Of a stretch of 64,000 nt of DNA, positions 9,222 through 20,172 are shown piece by piece (position 1 is the stretch's first letter; every line of letters begins with the position of its first letter). The notes under the pieces were generated by a model. That model searched no databases, was not told the DNA's origin, and saw only the letters and a list, made by a program, of their open reading frames with translations. The position numbers were made by a program, and so were the translations under genes. Source of the DNA: Ahaetulla prasina. Lineage: Eukaryota > Chordata > Lepidosauria > Squamata > Colubridae. The stretch covers positions 192,705,436-192,769,435 of the forward strand of contig NC_080539.1 of the NCBI RefSeq assembly GCF_028640845.1, in the 5' to 3' direction.

Positions 9222-10432
9222 TATTTTATTTTCTTATTTATTTATTTTTAATTTAATTTCTATACCGCCCTTCTCCCGAAGGACTCAGGGCAGTTTACAG
9301 CCATATTAAAATACAAATATAAATAACAATTTTAAAAACAGATTAAAACCAAATATTTAATGGCCAAATCAACTAAAACGGTCAAAGACCGATTTAAAAC
9401 CCGTTTAAAATTACAATAAAATATTTCTTAGGCTAGTCCCGCACGATGAAATAGTAGAGTCTTCAGTTCACGTTTGAAGGCCCGGAGGTCGGGGAGTTGG
9501 CATAACCCCGGAGGCAGCTCGTTCCATAAGGCCGGTGCTGCCACAGAGAAGGCCTTACCCCTGGGGGCCGCCAACCGACATTGTTTGGTCGACGGCATCC
9601 TGAGGAGGCCCACTCTGTGGGAGCGCACAGGTCGTTGGGAGGCTATCAGTGGCAGAAGGCGGTCTCGTAGATAACCTGGTCCTAAGCCATGGAGCGCTTT
9701 AAAGGTGGTAACCAACACCTTGAATTGCACCCGGAAGGCTACCGGTGGCCAGTGCAGGCCGCGCAGGATAGGTTTTATATGGGAGCAATGCGGTGCTCCC
9801 TCTATCACCCGTGAGGCCTCATTCTGGACTAGCTGGAGCCTCCTGGTGCTCTTCAAGGGGAGCCCCATGTAGAGAGCATTGCAATAGTCCAGGCGGGAAG
9901 TAACGAGGGCGTAAGTGACCGTGTGTAAGGAGTCCCAGTCAAGGAAGGGGCGCAACTGGCGAATCAGGCGAACCTGATAAAATGCTCCCCTGGCGACGGC
10001 CGTCAAGTGTTCCTCTAAGGACAGCCGATCATCCAGAAGAATGCCCAAGTTGCGCACCCTTCCCTTGGGGGTCAATACTTTCCCCCCAACAGTCAGCGAT
10101 GGCGTAAGCTGACTGTACCGGGACGCCGGAACCCACAGCCACTCTGTCTTGGAGGGGTTGAGCTGGAGCCTGTTCCTCCCCATCCAGACCCGCACAGCTT
10201 CAAGACACCGGCCCATCACCTCGACAGCTTTGTTGGGGTGGTTCGGGGTGGAAATGTACAGCTGAGTATCATCAGCGTAAGATGGTAATCCACCCCAAAA
10301 CCACAGATAACCTCACCCAGCAGCTTCATATAGATGTTGAACAGGAGAGGCGAGAGAACCGACCCCTGAGGCACCCCACAAGTGAGGCACCTTGAGGTCG
10401 ATCTCTGCCCCCCTGCCAACACCGTCTGCGAA
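9222..10432 (-). mobile_element. L2 LINE fragment, duplication unit 2
   Basis: Same L2 as unit 1 but longer upstream, reaching QTVLAGGQRSTSR near 10430. The 263-codon frame 10219-9428 spans from MGRCLEAVRVWMGRNRLQLNPSKTE to the C-terminus ending HRAGLA, with stop. This copy keeps the parental L2 joint that unit 1 lost. Its upstream end abuts, head to head, the plus-strand L2 starting near 10433. Confidence 0.85.
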
Positions 10433-11947
10433 TGGTCCGGTTTCCAGCCCGGATACAGCACTGAGACGGCTTTGGTCGCGTTGGTGGATGATCTCTGGAG
10501 GGCCAGGGATAGGGGTTGTTCCTCTGCCCTGGTCCTATTAGACCTCTCAGTGGCTTTTGATACCATCGACCATGGTATCCTGCTGCACCGGTTGGAGGGA
10601 TTGGGAGTGGGAGGCACCGTTTATCGGTGGTTCTCCTCCTATCTCTCTGATCAGTCGCAGACGGTGTTGACAGGGGGGCAGAGGTCGGCCCCGAGGCGCC
10701 TCACTTGTCAGGTGCCGCAGGGGTCGATTCTCTTGCCCCTTCTTTTCAACATCTATATGAAGCCGTTGGGTGAGATCATCAGTGGCTTCTGTGTGAGGTA
10801 CCAGCTGTACGCTGATGACACTCAGCTGTACTTTTCCACACCGGGCCACCCCAACGAAGCTATCGAAGTGCTGTCCCAGTGTCTGGAAGCCGTATGGGTC
10901 TGGATGGGGAGAAACAAGCTCAAGCTCAATCCCTCCAAGACAGAGTGGCTGTGGATGCCGGCATCCCGGTACAGTCAGCTGAGTCCGCGGCTGACTGTTG
11001 GGGGCGAGTCATTGGCCCCGATGGAGAGAGTGCGCAACTTGGGCATCCTCCTCGATGAACGGCTGTCTTTTGAAGATCATTTGACGGCCGTCTCCAGGAG
11101 AGCTTTTTACCAGGTTCGTCTGGTTTGCCAGTTGCGCCCCTTTCTAGACCGGGATGCCCTATGCACGGTCACTCACACCCTCGTGACGTCTCGTCTGGAT
11201 TACTGCAATGCTCTCTACATGGGGCTCCCCTTGAAGGGCACCCGGAGGCTTCAGTTAGTTCAGAATGCGGCTGCGTGGGTGATAGAGGGAGCCCCTCTCT
11301 GTGAGAGCGTACGGGTCGATGGGAGGCATAAGGTAACAGCAGGCGGTCCCATAAGTACCCGGGCCCTAAGCCATGGAGCCCCTCATGGCTCCCATGTGAC
11401 ACCTCTCCTGCGCAGACTGCACTGGCTACCTGTGGCCTTCTGGGTGCGCTTCAAGGTTTTGGTAACTATCTTTAAAGCGCTCCATGGCATAGGGCCGGGC
11501 TACTTACGGGACCGCCTGCTGCTACCGAATACCTCTCACCGACCCGTGCGCTCTCACAGAGAGGGACTCCTCAGGGTGCCATCAGCCAGGCAGTGCCGTC
11601 TGGCGACACCCAGGGGAAGGGCCTTCTCTGTGGGGGCTCCCACCCTCTGGAACGAACTCCCCCCAGGACTTTGTCAACTTCCGGACCTCCGAACCTTCTG
11701 CCGCGAGCTTAAAACACATCTATTCATCTGCGCAGGACTGGACTAGATTTTAAATTTATATTGGTTTTAATGGGTTTTATTATATATACTGTTCTTTTTA
11801 ATTATTTGGCTATGTGGAATAAGTTTTTTAATCAATATTTTATTCTGTATTTATATGTACCTTTTTATTTGCCTGTGAACCGCCCTGAGTCCCTAGGGAG
11901 ATAGGGCGGTATACAAATGCGAAAAATAAAATAAATAAATAAATAAA
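10433..11947 (+). mobile_element. L2 LINE, plus strand, RT to 3' end
   Basis: The frame is open from about 10433 to 11746 (the track reading starts further left by chance). It opens [19 protein letters not shown], then VLLDLSVAFDTIDHGILL (motif A), [20 protein letters not shown] (motif B), [15 protein letters not shown] (catalytic YADD), TEWLWMPASRY and the C-terminal block ending FICAGLD. An inverted L2 piece of about 88 bases at 11293-11381 adds foreign residues (CESVRVDGRHKVTAGG) but preserves the frame. The 3' end has the hairpin accgccctgagtccctaggg and an AATA tail. The endonuclease part is absent. Confidence 0.88.
11293..11381 (-). repeat. Inverted L2 segment templated into a plus-strand L2
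   Basis: This stretch matches minus-strand L2 sequence such as 18776-18860, and is the reverse complement of the region about 180 bases downstream in the same element (about 11473-11565). GGAGCCCCT occurs at both edges (about 11287 and 11375), marking the joint. The two arms have diverged, so either the event is old or the template was another L2 copy. Confidence 0.8.
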
Positions 11948-12105
11948 AAAAGGCTTAACTATCTCAAGTCTTTCTGGGTCTCTTAGCATTCATCATTTAA
12001 AAAATCACAAGGGCATTGCATGCAGATGCAAAATTAGATGACAATGGCTGTGACTCATCGGCTTGAATCTCTCATGAATCCAGTAGCAGCTGTTTCTCAG
12101 AGTTG
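11948..12105. other. No element recognised
   Basis: Ordinary mixed-composition sequence between the L2 tail and a SINE, with no ORF or terminal repeat. Confidence 0.5.
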
Positions 12106-12250
12106 TGATGGTGCAGCAGGCTAATTCTGCCAATTGCTAGCAGTTCAATTTTCACCAACTTCAGGTTGACTCAGCCTCCTATCCTTCAAGGTCTGTAAAA
12201 TGAGGAACCAGATTGTTGGGGGCAATATGTTTACTCTATAAATCACTTCA
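12106..12250 (+). repeat. tRNA-derived SINE, degraded
   Basis: It follows the order of the SINE at 55995-56178: ggctaattctgcc, agttcaattttcacc (box B position), ggttgactcagcctcc, taaaatgagg and cagattgttgggggcaatatg. The A-box side is weak and the tail is missing. Confidence 0.65.
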
Positions 12251-12544
12251 GCTCCAACTCTGGTATTAAAATCGCCAAGGATAAACAGTGGTTCTTTCTC
12301 AGAGCCCACTTGTTTTGGTCAGCTCGGTGTCAGGAAGATGAATAAAAATGGCCAATGGCTGCTGGAGTTTTGTTGCTAATACGGTTTTTGCATTAGCAAT
12401 ACATATTTTAAAACAAAGCCTCAACACAGAGTCTCTTGGAGACATCCAAGAATGAAGCATTGGCACCAGCTCAACTTGATTCTTACCAGGCGCTCCAACC
12501 TTCCCAATATTACAATCACACACAGGGTGCTGATTGCGATACAG

Positions 12545-12738
12545 ACCATTTGGGTGGGTTCTACTTACCTTTACTACCAGTTTGCAATGGGAGCATGTGC
12601 ACACGGTTCTGTGCAGAAACTTGTGCGCATGCGTAGAAGACTCTTGATGGTGTCGGGGGGTGGGGGTGGGCGGAGCCTCCCACTGGTTTTACTACTGGTT
12701 CTATAAAAATGGACAGAACCGGGAGCAACCCATCACTG
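12545..12738. mobile_element. Short hAT-like MITE candidate
   Basis: The ends are roughly inverted (tttgggtgggttctactt against agcaacccatcactg) and the interior has a GCGCATGCG palindrome and the ACTACTGGTTCTATAAAAATGG motif. I see no clear 8-bp duplication, and the left terminus is eroded. Confidence 0.35.
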
Positions 12739-12835
12739 AGACCACTCCTTGGGGTGCAGCAGAAAAAAACTACAAACAAAGAGATTCCGTCACTCGAAGA
12801 AGGAAGGAAGACCATGAATTGACATCAAGACCCGC

Positions 12836-12876
<41 letters not shown>

Positions 12877-15800
12877 TTCGATTTCTATACCGCCCTTCCC
12901 CCGAAGGACTCAGGGCGGTTTATAGCCAAGATAAAAACAACATGGACATAAACAAGAATTAAAACATATTAAAAAATTAATTCTAAGATTGGCCAAATAA
13001 GTTAAAACTATCCTAAAAACCTTCATAAAACCTTCATTAAAATTCGTTAGGTTAGCCCCGCACGATGGAATAAAAAAGTCTTGAGCTCATGTTTAAAGGT
13101 CCGGAGATCGGGGAGTTGACGCAACCCCGGAGGCAGCTCATTCCAAAGGGCAGGTGCCCCCACAGAGAAGGCCCTTCCCCTGGGGGCCGCCAGTCAGCAT
13201 TGTTTGACTGACGGCACCCTGAGGAGGCCCTCCTTGTGGGAGCGCACAGGTCAATGGAAGGCTATTGGTGGCAATAGGCGGTCCCATAAATAACCCGGTC
13301 CTATGCCATGGAGTGCTTTAAAGGTGATAACCAACACCTTGAATTGCACCCGGAAGACCAATGGCAGCCAGTGCAGCTTGCGCAGGAAAGGTCTTACATG
13401 GGAGCATAGTGGTGCTCCCTCTATTACCTGCGCAGCCGCATTCTGGACCAGCTGGAGCCTCCTGGTGCTCTTCAAGGGGAGCCCCATGTAGAGAGCATTG
13501 CAGTAGTCCAGGGAATCTCAGTCCAGGAAGGGGCGCAACTGGCCAATCAGACACACCTGATAAAAAGCTCCCTTGGCGACAGCCGTCATATGTTCTTCTA
13601 GAGACAGCCAATCATCCAGGAGAATGCCTAAGTTGCGAACCCTCTCCCTGGGGGCCAATGATTTGCCCCCAACAGCCAGCGATGGAATCAGCTGGCTATA
13701 CCGGGATGCCGGCATCCATAGCCACTCCATCTTGGAAGGGTTGAGCTGAAGCCTGTTCTTCCCCATCCAGACCCGCACGGCCTCCAGACACCGGGACATC
13801 ACTTCGACGGTTTCGTTGGGGTGGTTAGGGGTGGAAATGTACAGCTGAGTGTCATCAGCGTACAGATGACATTTCACCCCAAAACCACGGATAATCTCAC
13901 CCAGCAGCTTCATATAGACGTTGAACAGGATAGGCGAGAGAACCGACCCCTGTGGCACCCCACACATAAGTAGCCTTGAGGTCGATCTCTGCCCCCCTGC
14001 CAACACCATCTGCGATCAGTCAGAGAGATAGGAGGAGAACCACCGAAAAACGGTGCCCCCGCACTCCTAAACCCCCCAGCCGTCGCAGCAGGTTGATGGT
14101 ATCAAAAGCCGCTGAGAGATCTAATAGGACCAGGACAGAGGAGCAACCCCTATCCCGAGACCTCCAGAGATCATCTACTAACGCGACCAAAGTCGTCTCC
14201 GTGCTGTACTCAGGCCTGAAACCGGACTGGAACGGGTCTAGATAGACAGTTTCATCCAGGTACTGGGGGAACTGATATGCCACCACACTCTCAACAACCT
14301 TCGCCACAAAACGAAGGTTGGAGACAGGATGGTAGTTTGCTAAAACAGCTGGGTCCAAGGAGGGCTTCTTGAGAGGGGGCCTCACCACCGCCTCTTTCAA
14401 GGCAGTAGGAAAGACACCCTCCATCAAAGAAGCGTTGATAATTCCCAGGAGCCAGCCTCACGTAACCTCCTGTGTGACCAGTACCAACCAGGAGGGACAC
14501 GGGTCCAATAAACAAGTGGTCGCATTCAGCCTCCTCAGTATCCCATCCATGTCCTCGGGAGTCACAGGATCAAACTCTTCCCAGGTAACATTCTCAAGAA
14601 CTACCTCCGTCATCCCGTCCGAATCTACCCAATCAGCGTCCAGACCGTCCCGGATCCGAGCGATTTTATCGTACAGATATTGTCCAAAATCCTCAGCACG
14701 ACCCTGCAAGGGCTCCTCCCGAGCTCCCTGAGAAAGGAGGGAGCGGGTCACCCTAAACAGGGTGGCTGTGCGGTTATCTGCCGATGCAATAAGAGTGGAA
14801 AAATACTCATGTTTTGCCGCTCTTATCACCACTAGGTAGGTCTGAATATGAGACCTTGCTAGTATTCGATTGGATTCAGAGCGGCTGGCCCTCCGGTCAC
14901 TCTCTAGGCATCTTTTCCAGCGCTTCATCTCTCTCAGCTCCTCAGAATACCAAGGAGCTAGTCAAGAACAGCGCCGGGTCAGAGGCCACAAAGGCACGAC
15001 GCAGTCCAAAGCCCCTGCCGCTGCCCTTACCCAGGTGGTGACTAGTTCTTCAGCCGAGCCGTGGGCTAGATCTTCAGGGAACGGCCCAAGCTCTGTCAGA
15101 AACCTCTCTGGGTCTATCAGGCGCCTGGGACAGAACCAGCAAATCGGCTCCATCTCCCTGTGGTGTGGGTTGGCGGTTCGAAAGTCAAGTCGAAGGAGCG
15201 AATGGTCTGACCATGACAGGGGTTCAATAACTAAATCCCCTAATTCCAGATCATTCAACCACTGTCCCGAGACAAAAATCAAGTCCAGAGTGTTTCCCCC
15301 GATGTGAGTGGGACCATATACTAACTGTGTTGTGTCTTGCCCGCCCTCAGAGCAGCCGGGGCCTTCTTACCTGCTCCCGAACACTGAGGAATGTATGCCT
15401 CCCGGCCCAAGTCCTGGCTCCATGCCCACACAAACTGCAGAAGAAGGAGCATCTCCCTGCCCCAGCCCTGACTCCATGCCCAGGCAAACGGAGCAGCTAG
15501 ACCCCTCCCCCTCCTCCACAGCAGGTGAGCCTGAGGAGGGTTTACTCCCAACAACAGCTGATTGGAGTAATCCTCGCATCAGAAGATTGGAGAGGCGGAG
15601 GCAACAGAAGGAAGGGAGGGGCAGGCCTTAATGAGTGCTGAGTCATGGAGCCACACCCCATGGCCTATATAAAGGATCTACTTTCTGGCAGTCTCTGAGT
15701 CAGGCAAAAGTCGAACTTATCTTGCTGAAGTCACTTACTGGTCTCCTGCCTGCTCTGAGGACTTTGCTAGGACTTTGGGCAGAGCTGCAGAGGCAAGCCT

Positions 15801-16640
15801 GATTCGGATTTCCCTGACCCAGCCGTCAGCGGAGGAGTGGGACACGACAAACTGGGTCAGGTCCAAGGCTATCATGGAAGCCATGAACGCCCGAGCCGTC
15901 GTCGAAGTTTCGCCTACCGACGGCAGGTTGAAATCCCCCATAACCATAAGTCTGGGGGTATCAACTGCCGTCCCGGCTATCACCTCAAGCAGCTTGGGCA
16001 GGGCTGCTGTCACGTAGCAAGGAGCCAGGTATGTAATCAGCAGACACACCTGCATCCCCTGACCCCACTTCACAAAGAGAGACTCACATCTGGCTATCTG
16101 CGGCACAATGACCTCCCTCAGCTCAAGACCTTCGTTAATAATAATTGCCATCCCCCCACCCCTACCTTGGGCCCTCGGCTGATGGAATAAACGGAAGCCT
16201 GGTGGGCACATTTCAATAAGGGGCACCCCCCCTTCCGTGCCCAACCAGGTCTCCGAAATGCCCATTAGGTCCGCACCCCCCCGCTTGTATAAGGTCGAAT
16301 ATAAGGGGGGCCTTATTTACCACAGACCTGGCATTACACAACATCAGCCGAAGGTCCAGGCTCTGGGGATTCCAGCCACTTGGGGAATGAGTAAAGCCAG
16401 AGGGACCGGAGTGCGCGATCACTCGTAAGTAGCGAGCGCACACTCCCCGAACATGATATGGGCCCCCGCTTCTGCCGTATTTGCCCCTCCCATATACCGT
16501 GCCAATGGAGATGCCCATATGCGGTTGAGCTCCGGCCTCCTCCTTCACCTCCGAACTCTGAGCCGCGAGCCCTGGCAGGGTCCAGCCCTATCCCTGATTG
16601 GTTACCCCCACAACCCATCCTAAACCTCCCCCCCTTAAAA
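12836..16640 (-). mobile_element. L2 LINE, near full length, decayed
   Basis: On the minus strand, from high to low: endonuclease start [20 protein letters not shown] near 16340, MGISETWLG near 16265 and VMGDFNLPSVGE near 15930. A solo LTR (15328-15849) follows. Then come GGSVLDLIFVSGQWLNDL and PLSWSDHSLLRLDF (SDH motif), a linker with EEFDPVTPEDMDGILRRL, then RT with [42 protein letters not shown] and [14 protein letters not shown] (YADD), and the C-terminal block. The hairpin and ATTT tail lie at 12836-12920. It encodes endonuclease and RT for target-primed reverse transcription, but frame changes at several points and a small deletion near 13515 make it defective. Confidence 0.88.
15328..15849 (+). 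mobile_element. Solo LTR with perfect 5-bp TSD
   Basis: It begins TGTTGTGTCTTG and ends GGGACACGACA. Flanking AACTG occurs at 15323-15327 and 15850-15854, and joining the flanks gives continuous L2 sequence. GCCTATATAAAGGATC near 15665 is the likely promoter. It has no internal region, so it is the product of LTR-LTR recombination. It belongs to the same family as the LTRs at 2476-4571. Confidence 0.92.
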
Positions 16641-17002
16641 ACCCATTAAAAGACAATTTTATAAAATTCCTGAGCCCTTTCTTCGCCACATGCCACCTCT
16701 CGGGATTCCAAAATCCGTCATCGAGATAGGCCCTTGACAGATTGGAGGGCCAGATCTGTGAGAAGGGGGAATCTCGCAGACCAAGAAATTACATAGGTGA
16801 GTACTTCATTGTTCTAGAAAGTGATGGATGATCTAGTCCCAGCCAGTCCAGATGGTAATACAATAGTCTTCAATCGGGGACTAACTTAGATGACAAGATG
16901 AAAGGTCCAAAAGATGAAAATAATAACCTGGGATGGCTGCCATTTCCGTGGCCACCACCCAATCCAGCCATCCAAGCCTCCAGGGGCCCCAAAGAGGGAG
17001 AA
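16641..17002. other. Unassigned sequence between L2 and L1
   Basis: This may be the L2 5' leader followed by unrelated DNA. The short plus frame over 16914-17126 reads into an L1 scrap and has no recognisable function. No terminal repeat is visible. Confidence 0.4.
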
Positions 17003-17044
17003 GCTTAAAGATGCAATAAAGTTATTACAGAATCAATTTAATAT
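17003..17044 (+). repeat. L1 ORF2 scrap in opposite orientation
   Basis: gcaataaagttattacagaa and the following aatttaatatg match the plus-strand L1 at about 29312-29350 (ORF2 linker before RT). The L1 immediately to the right is on the minus strand and reaches only the endonuclease start. The orientation therefore flips at about 17044. Confidence 0.7.
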
Positions 17045-18386
17045 GATAATAGCTGTGCCATGTTTTTTGTCCAAAGCAGAGGCAACAAAATGTTTACCTA
17101 ACTTTGAGTTTATTAAGTACTTTTGATCTGATAGTTTAATATGCGTTTCTTGTAAGCAAATTACATCATTTCTAAATTGTTTCAAATAATGAAATATTTT
17201 TCTTCTCTTGAATTCTCTTGAATTCTTTTTTTCTATTATTTCTACTTCAAGTTTCAGCATGGTGGAAAGAAAATCTTTGGCCTTAAGCACTGTATCAATA
17301 CGATATCTCCTTCCTTGATAATACACTGTCAAACCAACTGGAACCTCCCATCTAAATTGAATCTGGTATTTCTTAAGTTCTTGTGTAAAAAATGTAAAGT
17401 CCTTTCTATCCCTTAACATCTTGGGAGGAATCTCTTTCAAAACCTTCAGCTCCTGTTCTCCTATTTTCAAGTTTTTCTGAAATGCAACTTGCAAAATTTG
17501 ATTTCTCACTGTTCTTTTCAAAAAATAAACCACAATGTCTCTAGGAAGTTTCTTCTGCCTAGCAATCCAGGAATTAACTCTATAAATTTTGTCAATTTGA
17601 TAAGCAACCTCTTGTGGATCAAGTTCAATAAATTCAGCCAGAGCTTCTGATAAAATTTTTTTTAAATCTTCCCCTTTCTCCTCATGCAGGCCCCTAATTC
17701 TCAGAGCTCCTTCTATCATTCTATACTGCATCACCACCACTTGATCTTCATTTTTGTCCAATTTAATTTGCATTCCCCCCATTCTATTTTCTATTTGCTG
17801 ATTTGACTGAGCAATTTCTTGCACCTCCTCCTCCACCACCTCCAGTCTTTTTGCCAAACCTTGGAAAGCCATCAAAATATCTTTTCTTATTTTTTTATTA
17901 TTCTCTTTTATTTCCTCTCTTATTTTCTCATTATTATCCATTATCTCCTTAAACTTTTCTTCAAAGACTTTCCCTTGTTCTTTAATCAAATCTTCTAAAA
18001 CTGGTTCAAAATCCCTTCTACCCCCAGTCTTAGGTGGCTTAGTAGCCATTTCAGTTTTTAAAATTCACAAAATATAAGTCTAGAAACTTCTCTTTTCCCC
18101 CTTTAAGTATAGGAGAGCTCACTTCACTTCATTAAAATCCACACATAACATTTCTTAGCTTCTTAGTTACACAGGCTGTTTAGAATTCCATTCTTCACTT
18201 TCACTCCCTTTCAGGCGCCATCTTAAAGAGTCAGTTGAAACAAAGAAAAAAAAGTTTCTCTTTTTAAAAGGGTAGAAGTCAGGAAATCAAAAATACTTGC
18301 AATCCAGTAGTTGTTCACTCGTGCTCATTCCGTCTGCTTATAGGAATCCATAAAAATAAGACAATTAGCAGAGATGGACACTTTCT
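17045..18386 (-). mobile_element. L1 LINE 5' half: 5' UTR, ORF1 fused to endonuclease
   Basis: The minus frame 18049-17033 is open for 338 codons. MATKPPKTGG starts ORF1p. Residues about 15-115 are lysine- and glutamate-rich heptads (coiled coil). About 125-275 is the RNA-binding part, with ALRIRGLHEEKGEDLKKIL, YRVNSWIARQKKLPRDIV and the C-terminal domain FRWEVPVGLTVYYQGRRYRID. The frame then passes directly into the ORF2 endonuclease, FRNDVICLQETHIKLSDQKY. Compared with the L1 at 56891-62494, the ORF1 tail and ORF2 start are deleted, leaving an in-frame fusion. The 5' UTR continues beyond an L2 insertion at 19925-20172. Confidence 0.88.
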
Positions 18387-19924
18387 TCTTATTTATTATT
18401 TTATTTATTTATTTTATTAAATTTTTATACCGCCCTTCTCCCGAAGGACTCAGGGCGGTGTACAGCCAGAATAAAATACAAAATATATACAATTAAAATG
18501 CAATTAAAATATAACAATTACTAAACGGCTGATAGTTAAAATGAATTTAAAATTTAAAATATTACTAAAACCCCAATCTAAAACCAAACTATTATGCCAG
18601 TCCTGCTTGAATGAATAAATATGTTTTTAGCTCAAGACGGAAGGTCCGAAGATCAGGCACTTGACGTAGGCCAGGGGGGAGTTCATTCCATAGCGTCGAT
18701 GCTCCCACAGAGAAGGCCCTACTCCTGGGGGCCGCCAGCCGACATTGTTTGGCGGACGGCACCCTGAGGAGACCCTCTCTGTGAGAGCGTACGGGTCGGT
18801 GGGAGGCATAGGGTAACAGCAGGTGGTCTCGTAAGTACCCGGGTCCTAAGCCATGGAGCGCTTTGAAGGTGGTAACCAGAATCTTGAAGCGCACCCGAAA
18901 GACCACAGGAAGCCAGTGCAGACTACGGAGCAGTGGTGTTATGTGGGAGCCACGAGTGGCTCCCATTACTACTCGTGCAGCTGCATTCTGGACTAACTGC
19001 AGCCTCCGGGTGCACCTCAAGGGCAGCCCCATGTAGAGAGCATTGCAGTAATCCAGCCGAGACGTAACCAGAGCGTGAGTGACTGTGCATAAGGCATCCC
19101 GGTCAAGGAAGGGACGCAACTGGTGGACCAAGCGAACTTGGTAAAAGGCCCTCCTGGAGACGGCCGCCAGATGTTCATCAAAGGACAGCCGTCCATCCAG
19201 GAGGACACCCAAGTTGCGAACCACCTCCTTTGGGGCCACTAACTCGCCCCCAACAGTCAACTGCGGATGCAGCTGACTGTACCGGGGTGCCGGCATCCAC
19301 AGCCACTCCGTCTTGGAGGGATTGAGCTTGAGTCTGTTTCTCCCCATCCAGACCCGTACAGCTTCCAGGCACCGGGACAGCACTTCGACCACTTCGTTGG
19401 GGTGGTCCGGGGTGGAAAAGTACAGCTGAGTATCATCAGCGTACAGATGATAACTCACCCCAAAACCACTGATGACCTCACCCAGCAGCTTCATATAGAT
19501 GTTGAACAGGGTGGGCAAGAGAATCGACCCCTGAGGTACTCCACAAGTGAGGCACCTCGAGGACGACCTCTGCCCCCCTGTCAACACCGTCTGCGACCGG
19601 TCGGAGAGATAGGAGGAGAACCACCGATAAATGGTGCCTCCCACTCCCAATCCCTCCAAGCGGCGCAGCAGGATACCATGGTCGATGGTATCAAAAGCCA
19701 CTGAGAGATCTAATAGGATCAAGGCAGAGGAACAACCCCTGTCCCTGGCCCTCCAGAGGTCATCCACCAACGCGACCAAAGCCATCTCCGTGCTGCAGCC
19801 GGGTCGGAAGCCGGACTGGAACAGGTCTAGATAGACAGCTTCCTCCAGGTGCCGGGGGAGCTGCCATGCACTACACTCTCTACAACCTTCGCCAGAAAGC
19901 GAAGGTTGGAGACTGGACGGTAGA
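18387..19924 (-). mobile_element. L2 LINE with long open RT frame, inside L1 5' UTR
   Basis: The minus frame 20019-18592 is open for 475 codons. The L2 part begins near 19920 and includes [45 protein letters not shown] (motif A), [22 protein letters not shown] (motif B), [15 protein letters not shown] (catalytic YADD) and the whole C-terminal block ending FIQAGLA, with stop. The hairpin and tail lie at 18387-18465. The first residues of the frame are L1 leader read by chance. Endonuclease and the first RT blocks are missing, so it is a 5'-truncated insertion. The intact RT core implies it is younger than most L2 copies here. Confidence 0.9.
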
Positions 19925-20172
19925 CTTTTCCTGCTTTTGCAGGCACGCACTGAAGTCGGAGCTTGGCAGGAATATTTATGGGACTCTCGACCCTCAGGGC
20001 TCTGCTTAATAAAAAACAAAGCCCCTGGGGAGGTCTACCACACCTCCGCAGCTCTTATCTTTCCCTTTCATCCAGGGAAAGAGATTAAAGCCAGTGTTTT
20101 CCTGGCTTTTACGAAGTTCAGTACGGAGCTCCTTAATTAGGAACTCAGCGAAGAAGGTGGCGCCACCAGAAG
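19925..20172 (-). mobile_element. L1 5' UTR, distal part
   Basis: It aligns by eye with the 5' UTR of the full-length L1 at 62240-62494. Both have an agcccctggggca-like core, a cccttt/ctttcac ccagggaaa stretch, gcttttac and a final ccaccagaagcc/ccaccggaagcc. It therefore completes the L1 interrupted by the L2 at 18387-19924. The 5' end is close to 20172, against an RTE-like LINE. Confidence 0.75.

Larger units (their letters stand above)
7400..10391. repeat. Tandem segmental duplication, two ~1.49-kb units
   Basis: Unit 1 (7400-8895) and unit 2 (8896-10391) each contain the CR1 3' end from cacctgagg onward, a short AT-rich spacer and a minus-strand L2. The joint falls where CR1 (agcacctgaggg) and L2 (ggcaccttgagg) share about ten bases. 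Small differences include a missing GTTAG in the second CR1 tail, and AACGGC versus GACGGC and GACGCTGA versus GACGCCGGA in L2. The copies look well above 98 percent identical by eye. Confidence 0.9.

Noticed and set aside
9222..11947. Single twin-primed L2 with inverted 5' half
   Set aside because: Both arms carry their own hairpin and tail and cover the same coding region, so they are two insertions.
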